From Spinacia oleracea (lineage: Eukaryota > Streptophyta > Magnoliopsida > Caryophyllales > Amaranthaceae): a DNA stretch of 64,000 nucleotides. Made by a program: the position numbers and the translations under genes. Positions 11,577-24,200 of the stretch are shown here, piece after piece. Positions within the stretch are counted from its first letter, which is position 1. Each line of letters starts with the position of its first letter. The notes beneath the pieces are model-generated. The model was given only the letters and a program-made list of their open reading frames with translations. It had not been told where the DNA came from and did no database searches. Location: assembly GCF_020520425.1 (NCBI RefSeq), contig NC_079491.1, positions 29,131,449 to 29,195,448 on the forward strand. The letters are read 5' to 3'.

Positions 11577-12869
11577 TATAAGGTTATGATACATATGACT
11601 AAACATAAATCATGCGGAAAAACCATAAAGCCAGGAAACATATTATTTACACATAATCATTTAGCATAATTTAGATGCATACACTTTGTAGCGTGCCCTC
11701 CCTAGCTGCGCTCGAACCGAACAAGAACAAGTCTTTAGGACTCTAAGTGTCGTCCCTCCGTAGATAGTCGACAACACGTCCGGATCCGCCTTAAGATTGA
11801 CCAACTAGAATCGCCCTTAAGGTACTAGGATTTTCGGCTAAATAGGGCAAGTGTTTGTGGCTGATTTTTGCTTGAAAATTTTACCTTTGAATACTTCAAT
11901 CCTCGATGTAAATATGTGACCATAGGCACCTATTTATAGAGTTTATGGAAATGAATTATAATCCTACTAGGATGTGGATTTATTAATTAGAATCCTAATA
12001 GAACTCTAAATAATAAATTTAATCTTTTAGGATTTAGGATTTAATCAATGCACGAATTCCGATAGGATTAGGATTCGTTACGAACACGAGCGTGCACGAC
12101 TACGAGCATCGCACAAACCCGCGCAGGCCTTACGGCCCACACGAGCAGGCGCTGCTCGCAGCCCATGAGCATCAGCCCGCGCGCGCCCCATGGCCTTGCT
12201 GGGCCTGGCCTTGCGCTGGGCCTGGCGAGGCTCTGGCAGCTTCGTGTTGGGCGCTTGGCTTGCTGGGCGCGGGCCTGGCTTCGTGCTGGGCCTTCGTCTA
12301 GCAAGCCTCGTCCGATGCTAATTCGTACGATGCGCTTTCGATTAAATTCCCGATTCCGGAATTTATTTCCGATACGAACAATATTTAATATTTCCTATTC
12401 CGGAATTAATTTCCGTTTCGAACAAATATTTAATATTTCCGTTTCCGGAATTATTTTCCGATTCCGATAATATTTCCGATTCTGACAATATTTCCGTTTC
12501 CGGCAATATTTCCGATTCCGGCAATATTTCCATTTCCATTAATATTTTCCGATACGATCCATATTTCCGTTTCCGGCAATATCATCGTTTCCGGAGTATT
12601 CATTTTCTTGCCTTTGACGATCTTAGCTCCCACTGAAACCAAGATCCGTCGATTCCGAATATCCATAGATGGAGTATTTAATGCCATTAAATACTTGATC
12701 CGTTTACGTACTATTTGTGTGACCCTACGGGTTCAGTCAAGAGTAAGCTGTGGATTAATATTATTAATTCCACTTGAACTGAAGCGGCCTCTAGCTAGGC
12801 ATCCAGCTCACTTGATCTCACTGAATTATTAACTTGTTAATTAATACTGAACCGCATTTATTTCCTTCA
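11577..12869 (-). mobile_element. Solo LTR (1293 bp) inserted in the Copia element
   Basis: A single LTR of the family at the left edge of the window. The 5-bp duplication ACAAC lies on both sides (11572-11576 and 12870-12874), so an element inserted here and later lost its interior and one LTR by recombination. Read on the minus strand it starts TGAAGG and ends CTTATA, so its terminal dinucleotides are TG...TA and not TG...CA. It contains a GC-rich patch (about 12085-12300) and a TTCCG array, both shared with the other copy. Confidence 0.85.
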
Positions 12870-15303
12870 ACAACAACATCAACATTGCTAGAATCACCCA
12901 ACCTGCCAGTGCTACCCTCAACTATACTTGGCATACCATAGTTTCCAATAGTCCCACTCCCTTCAACGTCAATGAACTTCGTATCATCCCACAAAGAATT
13001 TTGATTAAAATACAACTCCCATTGCAATTTTTGTTTATCGGGAAGTGACTCAATGTAAGGAAAAATATTTTCAAAAAATTGGACGTCACGACTCACAAAA
13101 AATTCATTCGTATCAAGATCATAAAGACGCCAACCCTTTTTACCAAAAGGAAATCCAACAAAAATACACCGCCTAGATCTTGAGCCGAATTTGTCCTTAA
13201 CACGTGGCCTATTTGCAGCATAACATAGACAACCAAAGACACGTATAGAATCATATGAAGGAATTTGGCCAAACAAGCACTCATGAGGGGTTTTACCATT
13301 TAATACTTGGGTGGGAGTCCTATTAATAAGGTGAACGGCAATGAGAACACATTCCCCCCAAAAGTACTTAGGCAATTTTGCTTGAAACCGTAGTGCACGA
13401 GCAACATTAAGAATGTGCCTATGTTTTCGTTCTACACGACCATTTTGTTGAGCGGTATCTACACAAGAGGTTTGATGCAAAATCCCCTTTTTCTTAAAGA
13501 AAGACCCCATACTTAAGAATTCTTGCCCATTATCACTTCTCAAAATCTTAATTCGTTTATCAAATTGAGTTTTTACCATTGCATAAAATTCACGAATTAA
13601 ATTTCCAACCTCATATTTTCCGCACATCAAAAATACCCACGTAGCACGAGAAAAATCATCAACAATAGTGAGGAAAAAACGTGCATCGCAACTAGAAAGC
13701 ACCTTATTAGGTCCCCAAATATCCTAATGTATTAACTCAAAAATACCAGATGCTTTATTCAAACTTAACGGAAAAGAGTTTCGGGGTTGTTTGCCCATAA
13801 AACAAATCGGACAATTAAAATCACAACCATTAGGCTTTTTACCACTAACTACCCCAGGTAAAGAAGAAATAACTTTCATAGAAGGATGACCTAAACGTCT
13901 ATGCCAAACATATTTGCATCTGAAACAACCACTTTATTTGCTTGCGGACGATCACGTGCACAAATTGGCATGAATATATAGACCCCATTAGACTGCACCC
14001 CCGCTCCAATCAAGTTCCTCAAATTGTGGTCATGAATAGTACATAGCTTGTTAGTGAGAAGAACAATAAACTTGTGACAGTCTAGTAATTGAGACACCGA
14101 CAACAAATTACAGGTTAGAGCAGGGACATATAAAACATTCTCCAATAATAAACCATCGCACACCAAAATATTTCCTTCTTTCGTGGCGGTATTACTTTTG
14201 CCATTAGGCATACCAAAAGGTGATGAAATATCACGCAAATTTGTGAATAAAGAGAGATTATCCGACATGTGATTTGAGCATCCTGTGTCAATTATCCAAT
14301 CACTGAAACCATACGTACCGTTTAATTTTTTGGACGACGAAGAAGATGGTTTAGACCGATTGAATGCAGCCATGAATTGAGCCCATTGCTCATCAGTCAG
14401 TGTTGGTGCACTGCTTCTATCAGCCTCACCAACTTCCTGGGTACTGCCACCACGGGAACTACCAACATTTGCAGTGAAGCCACGACCAGAATTGCGCCCA
14501 CTGCGACCAGAACCACGACTTTCACAGCCTGAGGCAGACCTGCCCCCACGACCACCACGCGAACCACCAACATACCATTCAGGAAATCCAACAAGTTCAA
14601 AGCACTTGTCTTTCTCATGGCCTGCTCGACCACAATGAGTACATAGCCTACCATCAGAGTCTCCCACAACCTTACCAGATCTAGAATACGCCACACCATT
14701 GGTTGCAAACCCCACTGCATCGGGACGGGGGTTTTCTTGAGCCTCCGAAACAGTTTGCTTTCTCTCATCAGCAATCACACGAGAATAAGAAACATTGAGA
14801 GATGGCAAAGGATCCATCATTAACAAATTGGAAACAACACTCCCAAATTTCTTTGATTCGAGACCAATACAAAATTGATGGAGAATCTCTGTTTCACGAA
14901 TCTGGACATACTCATTAGCAGCGGAACACGTACACGTAGGCAATTTTGTATAACTAGACAATTCATATTGTAAACTACTTAATTCACCATAATATACAGC
15001 CACAGGTCTCCCCCTTTGTTTACAATCAGTAATTTTATTTTTTAATTCAAGAATACGAGGCCCGTTCCCCAGAGAATATCTATCCCGCAAATCATCCCAT
15101 AAATACTTAACATTCTCAGGAAAACGCATAGTAGAACGAACAGACACATCTAAAGTATTAAAAATCCAAGCAACAAGCATAGAATTAACAATACCCCATT
15201 GATTAAAATCATCCGATGTTGCATCTGGAACATCAATGGTACCATCGATGAAGCCGAGTTTGTTTTTTTCACGGAGATTATTGCGTAGGGAACGAGACTA
15301 GGC

Positions 15304-15545
15304 ATGCTTATGAGCGAGTCGAGTTCGAGTTTTGCTGGAGGTGCAACTCGACTCGAACTCGAAAACTCGAAAAACTCGAAAATTCGAGCTCGACTCGAAC
15401 TCGAAAACCAAAATTCAAACTCGACTCGGACTCGAACTCGAATTCAAGCTCGAATTCAAGCTCGGACTCGAACTCGAATTCAAGCTCGAATTCAAGTTCG
15501 AATTCAAACTCGAATTCAAGCTTGTATTATTACGGAGCTCGATTT
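15304..15545. repeat. hAT subterminal CTCGA repeat array, left
   Basis: About 20 copies of CTCGAA or CTCGAATTCAAG words are packed into 240 bases next to the terminal repeat. In hAT elements such subterminal motifs are the binding sites of the BED domain of the transposase. The array creates spurious long frames (ELE/TRT repeats) that are not genes. Confidence 0.7.
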
Positions 15546-15913
15546 TCAAAATCAAACCTGTGTTTACATTAAATAGATGCCATTTGCGTTTCTTAGCATC
15601 TTATTATTATAAAAGTGCTATTTTAAGATATAATACATAATTCATAATAAAAAACCAACAACTTAATTGAATTAAACACATGAAAATATCCCAATAAAAA
15701 TATTAAAGAAAAATTATTCCACAACATTATTTTTTCAATACAACAAATGCAAATAGTACTCAATTTTGACATCAGCTTGCGGATTCCTTCGAAGGTACCG
15801 GGATGAAAATTTCTTTAGGTTGATCTTCATCTTTGTTCTGCAATAGTATCAAATTTTAAGATATAAATGTTCAGGGAAAACAACAAAGACATAAATTACG
15901 ATAAAAAAGTAAT

Positions 15914-18091
15914 TCATACCTTGTTCTTTCTTTTCACTCCATGGAGGGATCTGCACCAGTCACCTGTGCATATTAACATTTGCACTGTTTCTGGTGAAAG
16001 ACTTGCTCTGTAAGAATCTATTACACGACCCCCAGCACTAAAAGTTGCCTCAGAAGCCACAGTGGTGATGGGAACTGCTAAAATTTGTACCGCTAACTTA
16101 GACAAAATTCGGTACTTCATTGATTTTTCTTTCCACCAAGACAAGACATCAAATTTAGAATCTTGAGTAATGAAAAGCCCTTCATCAAAATACAAATCGA
16201 CTTCGGATTTATTAGGCTCCACTACTTGCCCACATCTAACCGATTGCAAAATTTCTGACAAACCACTTACGGAACTACCTCCTTCCACAACACTTGAAGC
16301 AACTTCACATTCTGAACTTTCTTCATCAGTAAAGGAAGAATGCATTCTCACATATTCGTCATACAATTGATATATTAGTTCTCTAACTTTACTAATGTTT
16401 TCCCGAGCTACATGTGAAGGAAACAGTTTGGGGAATGTAATCTCTAGAACCCTCAATTTTAATCTTGGGTCCAATACAGCTCCTATTGACATAAGAATAT
16501 TGCATTCACCCCAATACTTGTCGAACCTTTGTTTCATGTTTTGAACCATACTCTTAACAAAATCATCAGGAGACTCAGCTTTTTGATCCAACGGGACTTT
16601 AACTCTATGCACCTCGGTAAGAAACAAGTTAGAAGTTGGATATTCTGAACCTGATATGATGTTAGTAGTGTCTTTAAAAACTTTTAAGACTTGAAGCAAT
16701 TTTTCAATCTTTTCCCACTCATCATTCAGGACAGCATCATAACTATTATCATGTAAAGCATATCTAGGAAATACCTTTCTAAACTTGATAGCACAATCCA
16801 ACATATCATAAGTTGAATTCCAGCGAGTCTTGCATTCAAGGACTAATTTCCGTGATTGCAAGTTGTATTGGCTAACAAGCTCACCAAACCGTTTAAGTCG
16901 TGCTTCACTTGAGTTCAAAAAGTCTACGCTGTCATGTACTCTTTCAATGATGCTCTTCACTTGTTGAAGCCCATGTTGAACCATTATATTGAGGATATGT
17001 GCACAACAACGCACATGAAATAACCTTCCATTTGCATAACAACCTTCCATTAGATGCAAAATTATCCTTCAAAATCTGAATACAAGAATCATTTGCAGTT
17101 GCATTGTCCACCGAGATTGTGAAAATCTAAGAGATTCAAAAAAACATTTCATTAGTTTAAGACTCCAATCACAACTAATACATACTGAGTATTAGGAAAA
17201 AAAATACAAGTACACTTACTTTGTCTTCAATTTCCCACTCTCTTAAGCATGTTAAGATGCAATCTGCTATATTAGGACCTTTACGTGGAGGAGGCAAGTG
17301 GACAAAATTGAGCACCCGCTTCTGAAGCTTCCATTGCGGATCTACAAAATGAGCTGTTAAAACCATGTATTCGATCTTTTGAGGCCTTGATCGCCACAAA
17401 TCTGTAGTCAAGCTAATTCGATCTACTGTTTTCAACAATGCTTTCAGTTTCTTCTTCTCAATGTCGTACACTTTGAAGGAGTCTGTCCTTATAGTGTGAC
17501 GAGACACACTTGTCCATTGTGGTATTCCCCGTTTTAGCATCAAATTGAAGCCCTCCTCTTCTACAGTAGTGAAAGGATGCTCATGCATGGTGATCCAATG
17601 TGCTAACCCCTCTCTCATCTTTATCATGTCAAACTTACCATTATGCAAAGCACTAACAAATTCAGAATGGTTTGCACCAGCACTTTTATCATATGGCATA
17701 AGTTAATCAATTGCTGTTGTTTCATATGCAACGTCTTATTCGGACAAACATGTCGACTCAAATGAATAGTACTTTTAGATACCAAGATCGAAAGAGGACT
17801 GTTGCAATACTTACACCTTACTTTCCATTTCCTTTTGATTAATTCAGGTTCAAGAAAATCATTCCAGACTTTTGATCTTCTTGGTCTCTTGTAAGCTTGG
17901 AATGAGTTTTCTACCTCTGTTTCTTTCGATGTAGTGCTGGGAGTGTGCTCACCACCTGTTGCATTCACATCTTCACCTTCATCTTCATTTGGTTCCATAG
18001 GAAAATCCTCAGGATTCACATTAAACTCCTCTACTCTTGAAGAGCCTACAGGCGTTGACGATGCTTGTGGTCCACTTGAAGAATTGGTCAT
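15914..18091 (-). pseudogene. hAT transposase (BED finger, RNase H-like core, hATC), damaged
   Basis: The start is set at the ATG at 18091 (MTNSSSGPQASS), because a 3' splice site (TATTTCAG) lies directly upstream and a 5'UTR donor (CAAG|GTTAGT) lies near 18889. Exon 1 runs to 17220 and carries a BED-type finger (VRCKYC...STIHLSRHVC). An intron follows at 17127-17219 (donor GTAAGT, acceptor CTTAG). Exon 2 runs to 15914 with the core motifs SVDNATAND and LFHVRCCAHILNI and a C-terminal dimerisation region containing SEATFSAGGRVI. A one-base frame change near 17,700 and a 19-bp near-duplication near 17,050 each break the frame. Without them the length would be usual for Ac-type transposases. Confidence 0.85.
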
Positions 18092-19257
18092 CCTGAAATA
18101 CATATGAACGATATTATACGTCACTAAATACATTAAGAATGCTATTATAGTAGTACATACAAGCTAATAAACAACCAAATTAATGACACTGATAAATGAT
18201 ATAGATTTAGGCTTCTTGTAAGCTAGTATAGGATGAATCTGTCATCTCAAAAACAAATTTGTCATCTAAAAGATGCAATTTTAAAACACTAACCGACTGA
18301 CTGTATAAGGGTGTGCTTTGTTTGGTATTAGAAATTTAGAACCAGTAAAACTAAGCTGGTCTACACTTATTATGGCTTATGTAGCACTTACTTTTCTTGA
18401 ATTCTCGTAAACAAATGTTAAAAAGAACTAGGCCTAATTGGGTTCCAAAAAATTGAATAGTTTACCTCCACATACGAAGTACATGAATATATACAATACT
18501 CTTTAATAATGTAATCTACCATGATAATAATGGTTATTTCAATTAGTAAAGCAAGAAGAAGACAAAGTAGCTTAATAAGCTAAAATGGATGTAATCACTT
18601 AACTCATCCACGAATGTTTTTGTGGAACATTCTATAATTAAATAAATTAAAATCAATCTAATAAACAAGTCAAAAACCATAGAAAACAGAGACTATTTGC
18701 TGCTACGAGTGCTCCATGATTTCTTTAATTAGAATCACCCAACAATCACCATTCACCCACTAATAAAACTACAAAAAAATAACAGGCCATTCAATTTTTT
18801 CCAATAAATCATCACATAATTCACATAAATTACAAATAAGTAAAGAACTAAACAACGATGAAAAACAAAGAGATGATGGTAAAAACTAACCTTGAGAAAT
18901 GCAGATGATCGGTCGAAAGAGTGATAGAAAGAGATGAGACTATGAGAACGAGTCAAGAGTGCTTTGCTTTGAAGAATATGGAGCTCGGGTAGGACTGAGG
19001 AGGAAACGGCGGTAGTCTGTAGTTCGAGATTGACTAGGGTTTGAGAGTGAAATATTGGAGAGTGGAGACTGGAGACTTGGAGAGACTAAAGAAGACTCTA
19101 GATCTCCTAGAGGACCTAGATGAGCGGTTTAGATTAGTTCTTTGATTACTTTATCTCCCTTTATATATTTTTTTTTCTTTTTTTTTGTAGGAAAAACATT
19201 TAAGTAAAAGTGTTGAAATAAAACATTCATATTTTCAGAAAAATTATATATGTTTAA

Positions 19258-19415
19258 ATAATTCGAGTCTCACGAGCTTCTCGAGTCGAGTATCGAGTAA
19301 CTCAACTCGACTCGTTAGATTTTCGAGTCGATCTCGAGCTCGAGTCGAGCTCGCTCGAGTCGAGCTTTGACCGAGTTTTGACCGAGTCGAGTTCGAGTAA
19401 CTCGCGAGTTCTGTA
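19258..19415. repeat. hAT subterminal CGAGT repeat array, right
   Basis: Copies of CGAGTCGAG and CTCGAGTCGAGC mirror the left array in inverse orientation, next to the right terminal repeat. Their palindromic nature could let this end form hairpins. Confidence 0.7.
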
Positions 19416-19679
19416 AGCTCATAAGCACCCCTAAACGAGACCATTCCTCGTAGTTGTCTCCTTTCAGCAGGATAGGGCTTATGACTACCCCTGTACCTTC
19501 ACTCGGGTGAAGGTAGTATTCAGAAAATGGCTTATAGCGAGGAGCCTTAGATTTATCATCATAACCCATGAAACACAAATGGAAATTGCGCAAACAGCAG
19601 CAAAGAATATAAAAAAAATGCAAGAACACGTCTATTTGAAAGGGAAAAAAATCTCTAATTTAGAGATGGCTTGATACCA

Positions 19680-19905
19680 TGTTAAACTCACACACACACA
19701 CAAATATGAGGAGAAAAGTATATCCTTGTATTACAATATGTACAACTATTTATACAAAGAATAGGAAACTTAACTTACCAAAACTCCTAAAAACCACAAT
19801 GGACAACATTAATTCTTACATCAATTTCCTACATCAAGTCTTAGTCAATTCTTAGGTTACATTATGTTACAAGAATTCTAGCTAGTAACTCTAGAATTCA
19901 TAACA
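19680..19905 (-). repeat. 5' LTR of the minus-strand Copia element
   Basis: Nearly identical to the LTR at 9454-9677. The sequence GGCTTGATACCA just left of it is the reverse complement of a tRNA-Met primer binding site. Confidence 0.9.
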
Positions 19906-19929
19906 TTTTACATGATACTTTATAACTAA

Positions 19930-20080
19930 GGTGTAGCTTTGTTAATGTTTTTTGATCCATTGTCAAGCCGAGCTTAGTAATAATAACGAAGCCCATGAAT
20001 TGACTCACTTGCAATGTTGGGAGTTCAGTCGTAGAATTTGGGAGGATGATTTTTCGAGTCGAATTTTGAATGTAGCTACT
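19930..20080 (+). pseudogene. RNase H-like fragment, C-terminal part, beyond the Copia insertion
   Basis: Just right of the Copia element a frame reads AHELTHLQCWEFSRRIWEDD, which resembles the end of plant RVT_3 domains (N..AHELAR...W.dd.P..I). Its position fits the idea that it and the piece at 9187-9453 were one segment before the Copia insertion. The match is short and should be treated as tentative. Confidence 0.35.
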
Positions 20081-20643
20081 TATAACTCATTAAATCAATT
20101 TTTGTTTGATGATTTTTCCTATAAAAAAAATGGAGTATTTATGCTAATGTTCACTTTGTCTAGTGTATGAAATTACATGATGTTGGAGTAGTTGTTTCAG
20201 ATCAATTGCAAATTGTTAAATTACTAAGGGGGTGTTTAATTAGTTGACACTACAAATGGCGGAAGTGGAAATCTGGGTGAGATTTTATAAGTAGTGTAGT
20301 TGTTTGATTGACATAAAACGGTCGAATTTATAGATAGGAAGTTCGAATTCATGGGAAGTAAATTACCTTACACCCCTTGGTCAATCATTATTGATAGGAA
20401 TTTTTAATTCTCATGTTGTCCACCAAACAATTAAAGGAAATTCACATAAATTGAACAAATGAAGTTATTTCCAATTGAATTACAACTTCATATGGGAATC
20501 TCATATCAAATTGTCACTCAAACTAGCCATAAGTATGAATATACACTTCCCACGTGGCACAATTTTGATGTAAAAATTTGTTATAATAAATTGATGCACA
20601 ATTTAGCACTTTATTGTTTAAAATTGCTTAAATTTATGCACAG

Positions 20644-20672
20644 TCCGTGCCTTGCACGGACCACGAAACTAG
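20644..20672 (+). other. Helitron 3' terminal hairpin and CTAG end
   Basis: The stem GTCCGTGC / GCACGGAC with loop CTT is followed by cacgaaa and CTAG. The hairpin is the replication terminator of rolling-circle Helitron transposition, and the next host base is T. Confidence 0.75.
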
Positions 20673-20808
20673 TTGAATGAGTATGGTCTATTAGAGAGTA
20701 GTCGGCAGAAATATATTGTTTCTTAGGGTTTAGTAACAAGGTTCTAGTCTTTATATTTTTTGATGTTTCATGATTACATGTCCTCAAAGATGAAATGTGA
20801 TATAGCTA

Positions 20809-21256
20809 TGTTGGAATTTTAGTTAAGTAATTAATTAATATCTAGTCAACTAAATAATATATGGTCCATATTTTAAGTGGGTGGTTGCCTATGATCAAGG
20901 AACTACCCATGATCCCATGATCTTCTCCCCTTCTTTTGAAACTACTCACCAACTGTACACCAATTTGTTGGGATCTTTGATGGCATGACTCCACTATAAA
21001 TATAGGTGTTTTATTCTGAAAAAGGTCACTGAATCTACTCTCCAAAAATTCTGAAACACCATCTAATATTAAGAGAGTGAAGATTTGGCACCGAAAGTCA
21101 GAAGCAAAGATCGAATTCGGTACGCGGGTTCGCGGCACAAGCAGACGATACAATAGAAATGGATGGAGGTATTCTTGATCCTTATAGCTTCCGCTCCTAC
21201 ATTACATGTTCGTATTTAGTTTGATGAACATGATTAATTATCTGATTGTTCTAACA
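20809..21256 (+). repeat. 5' LTR of the plus-strand Copia element
   Basis: A 448-bp LTR from TGTTGGAATT to TTCTAACA. A TATA box (ACTATAAATATAG, about 20994-21006) would start the element's transcript within the LTR. Confidence 0.9.
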
Positions 21257-24200
21257 TTTGGTATCAAAGCCGTTTTTTACCTCTGTCTTGTATACTGTAT
21301 ATTGTTGCTGCGTTGATGATGATGATGTATGGTTCTGATTTTTTTTTCTTCGATAATGCTTCAGTTTCGACATCTCTGTTCTCCTAATTATCTTTTGATA
21401 TTACTGTTGAATGTCTGGAACTGTGATGTTGCTTGTTGTATGCTATGCATATTATCATCAATTTTTTTCTCTTTATCTTCCATTGCATTGTTCATGAGGT
21501 TTGAGTATATGATGATGGGTTCTTTTCTCCTTTTTTTATATTGGTATACTGGAGTGATGTGTGTGATTGTATGAGTAATGAATGTGTACAGTATTAAAGC
21601 ATATGGAATTAAATAAATAACTCTATTCCATAATGGTCCATTAATCAATAATAACTTATACCTTAGGTTCCTTGTATAAGCCTTCATCAAATTTTCGTAT
21701 GCTCATATGGACTTTCATGTCTTGCATTCATTAAATATCGAGTGTTTATGTTCTGGTTAATTGATGATGTTGAGCCTTTATTGTCTGTCATTCATAAAGT
21801 ACTACCATTGTTTGTTTGATTGTCTCAAATTAATTTTCTGGTCAAATGTAGTACTTGTGTAGATAATATCGAGTATATTAAATTAAGTTAAAGTTGAGTG
21901 ATTCGAAATTTTATCAGTTAGGGAGTAGCCACATCACCTCTAATTATTAAAATTTTATTTTGGAATCACATGTGAACTTACCCACAGGAACTTTATTGTA
22001 TTCGAACGATTAATTGGGGTGAAATATTAAATTTTGTTTCTTAAGCATCTCACAAGAATTAAGAAATTGATACAATTTAGTAGACTCGCCATATGGTTAT
22101 TGTAAATCTAATTGAGTAGAACTTTAGCCCACATGCAAGTTTTATGTCATCAGATTAATATTTTGCATGATTTACATTGGTAAAGCATGATTAATGCTAA
22201 AAGTCTCAAAAATTGATAATAAGCATGATTACTTATGTTTGTACCTTATTTTGCAGTAGTTTTACCTAGAAACATTTCCGATATCAAAAGTGACATTCCT
22301 GAATTAAAGGGTGATAACTATAAGGTGTGGAGAGACAGAGTGCTTCTGCAGTTAGGATGGATGGATATTGACTATGCTATTCGGAAAGACGAACCAACTG
22401 CAGATGAGGTTGATCTTTATGAAAAGTGGGAGAGGTCTACCCGCCTTTCCGTTATGTTCATAAAGACCAAGATCAGTGCTAGTATTCGGGGTTCTGTCGA
22501 TCAGCATACCAATGTCAAAGGTCTTCTGAAAGCCATCGATGAGCAGTTTGTGTCTTCTGACAAGGATCTTGCTAGCACCTTAATTATGCAGTTTTCATCC
22601 ATAAGGCTTACCGAGATTAAGGGAGTGCGTGATCATATCATGCACATGAGGGACATTGCAGCTCAGCTTAAAGATTTAGAAGTTACCATATTTGACTCTT
22701 TCCTTGTGCATTACATTTTGTGCACTCTTCCACATAAATATGTCCCTTTTAAGGTCTCTTACAACACACATAAGGAAAAATGGTCAATTAATGATCTTAT
22801 GACCATGTGTGTTCAAGAGGAGGGAAGACTGGTGATGGAGGAGGGTGAAAAGGTGAACCTTACTACTTCTGTAAAGAAGAAGGATCACGCTAAGGACAAG
22901 GGAAAGGGGAAGATTCCTGCAACTCAAGCCATTAAGAAGGAGTCTTCGTGTTTCTTCTGTAAGAAGAAGGGACACATGAAGAAAGACAGTGTGAAGTTCA
23001 AGGCTTGGCTCAAGAAGAAAGGTAATTTTCGTGCGTTTGTTTCTTATGAATCTAATATGGTTAATGTGAATAATAATACATGGTGGATTGACTCTGGTAC
23101 TACAATTCATGTTTCGAATACCTTGCAGGGTATGACAAACCTAAGGAAACCAGTGGGCAGTGAATATCACATCTATTCAGGAAATCAGATGAGTTCACAT
23201 GTAGAAGCCGTTGGGACATGCAACTTAACTTTAAGTAGTGGTTTTATTTTGCATTTAGAAAGGACATTTTATGTTCCAAATTTCTCTAGAAATTTGATTT
23301 CAGTTTCAAGACTTGTACCTTTGGGATTTTCCTTTAATTTTTCAGATTCTGGTTTTAGTTTAATTCAAAATTCTGGAATTATTGGTTATGGTATTTTGTC
23401 TGAGGGTTTATACCGCCTTGAATTGCGAAATGAGATCGCCCATAGTTCCTTTCATGTCAATAATGGTTTAAAACTATGTATTATAGATGAAAATTCATCC
23501 ATGTTATGGCACCGAAGATTGAGACATATATCCATTGAGAGAGTCAAAAGATTAGTAAAGGATGGGGTACTTGATACTCTAAACTTTGCTGATTTTCAGA
23601 CTTGTATTAGTTGCATTAAGGGAAAGCAAACTAACAAATCTAAAAAGGGTTCTAAGAGGAGTTTTGACCTATTAGAAATCACACATACGGATATTTGTTG
23701 TCCGGACATGAACGCTAAAGATCCGAAATACTTTATCACATTCATTGATGATTATTCGCGATACATGTATCTCTACTTGCTTCATTCCAAAGATGAAGCT
23801 TTGAGTGCCTTTAAATTGTTTAAAGGTGAAGTAGAGACACAATGTGGTAAGCACATTAAGATCGTGAGATCAGATAGAGGTGGAGAGTACTATGGTAGAT
23901 ACACCGAGAATGGACAAGCATGTGGTCCATTTGCGAAATTTCTTCAAGAGCATGGGATTGTTTCCCAATACACTATGCCTGGTACTCCAGAACAAAATAG
24001 TGTGGCAGAAAGAAGAAATAGAACCTTATTGGACATGGTGAGAAGTATGCAGAGTAATGCGAAACTTCCACCATTTTTGTGGATTGAAGCTCTTAAGACG
24101 GCAGCCTATATATTAAACCGGGTTCCTTCTAAGGCTGTCACTAAAACGCCTTTTGAGTTGTTCAAAGGATGGAAACCTAGTCTACGTTATATGCGCATTT

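Larger units (their letters stand above)
15299..19433 (-). mobile_element. hAT DNA transposon (Ac/Tam3 type), 4.1 kb
   Basis: A perfect 8-bp target duplication AACGAGAC flanks it (15291-15298 and 19434-19441). The terminal repeats are TAGGCATGCTTATGAGC and, on the other strand, TAGGGGTGCTTATGAGC. Both ends carry dense subterminal arrays of CTCGA words. A transposase gene with BED finger and hAT dimerisation region lies on the minus strand. The perfect duplication shows a recent arrival, later than the Copia element it sits in. Two frame problems in the transposase suggest that this copy moved with help from another. Confidence 0.92.
9454..19905 (-). mobile_element. Ty1/Copia retrotransposon (short LTRs, Ale/Retrofit-like), broken, with two insertions
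   Basis: Flanked by 224- and 226-bp LTRs on the minus strand. A primer site complementary to initiator tRNA-Met (TGGTATCA) adjoins the 5' LTR, and a polypurine tract (rc of CCCCCCCTCAAGA) adjoins the 3' LTR. The flanks TTATA and TTTTA make a 5-bp target duplication with one mismatch. Parts from 5' to 3': gag (with a CX2CX4HX4C knuckle), protease, integrase, reverse transcriptase with YVDD, RNase H. A hAT transposon splits gag, and a solo LTR lies between integrase and reverse transcriptase. It is also broken by several smaller changes. The LTRs differ at only about three positions plus a short indel, which suggests under a million years. Lineage is inferred from LTR length and domain style. 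Confidence 0.85.
8019..20672 (+). mobile_element. Non-autonomous Helitron, greatly enlarged by nested insertions
   Basis: The left end TCTATACCTAGTATTTAAAA begins with TC after an A, as plant Helitrons do. The right end has an 8-bp perfect hairpin (GTCCGTGC, loop CTT, GCACGGAC) followed eight bases later by CTAG and then T, the canonical Helitron terminus and insertion site. There is no target duplication, as expected. With the Copia insertion set aside, the Helitron is only about 2.2 kb and encodes no RepHel protein, so it would have moved in trans. It carries a piece of an RNase H-like reading frame, which may have been captured. I saw both ends directly; pairing them as one element is an inference. 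Confidence 0.65.

Noticed and set aside
15304-15640. Two frames of 90-102 codons rich in ELE/TRT repeats
   Set aside because: They are produced by the CTCGAA subterminal repeats of the hAT element.
21329-21690. Overlapping 80-100 codon frames on both strands after the Copia 5' LTR
   Set aside because: AT-rich leader of the element without coding character; gag starts later.
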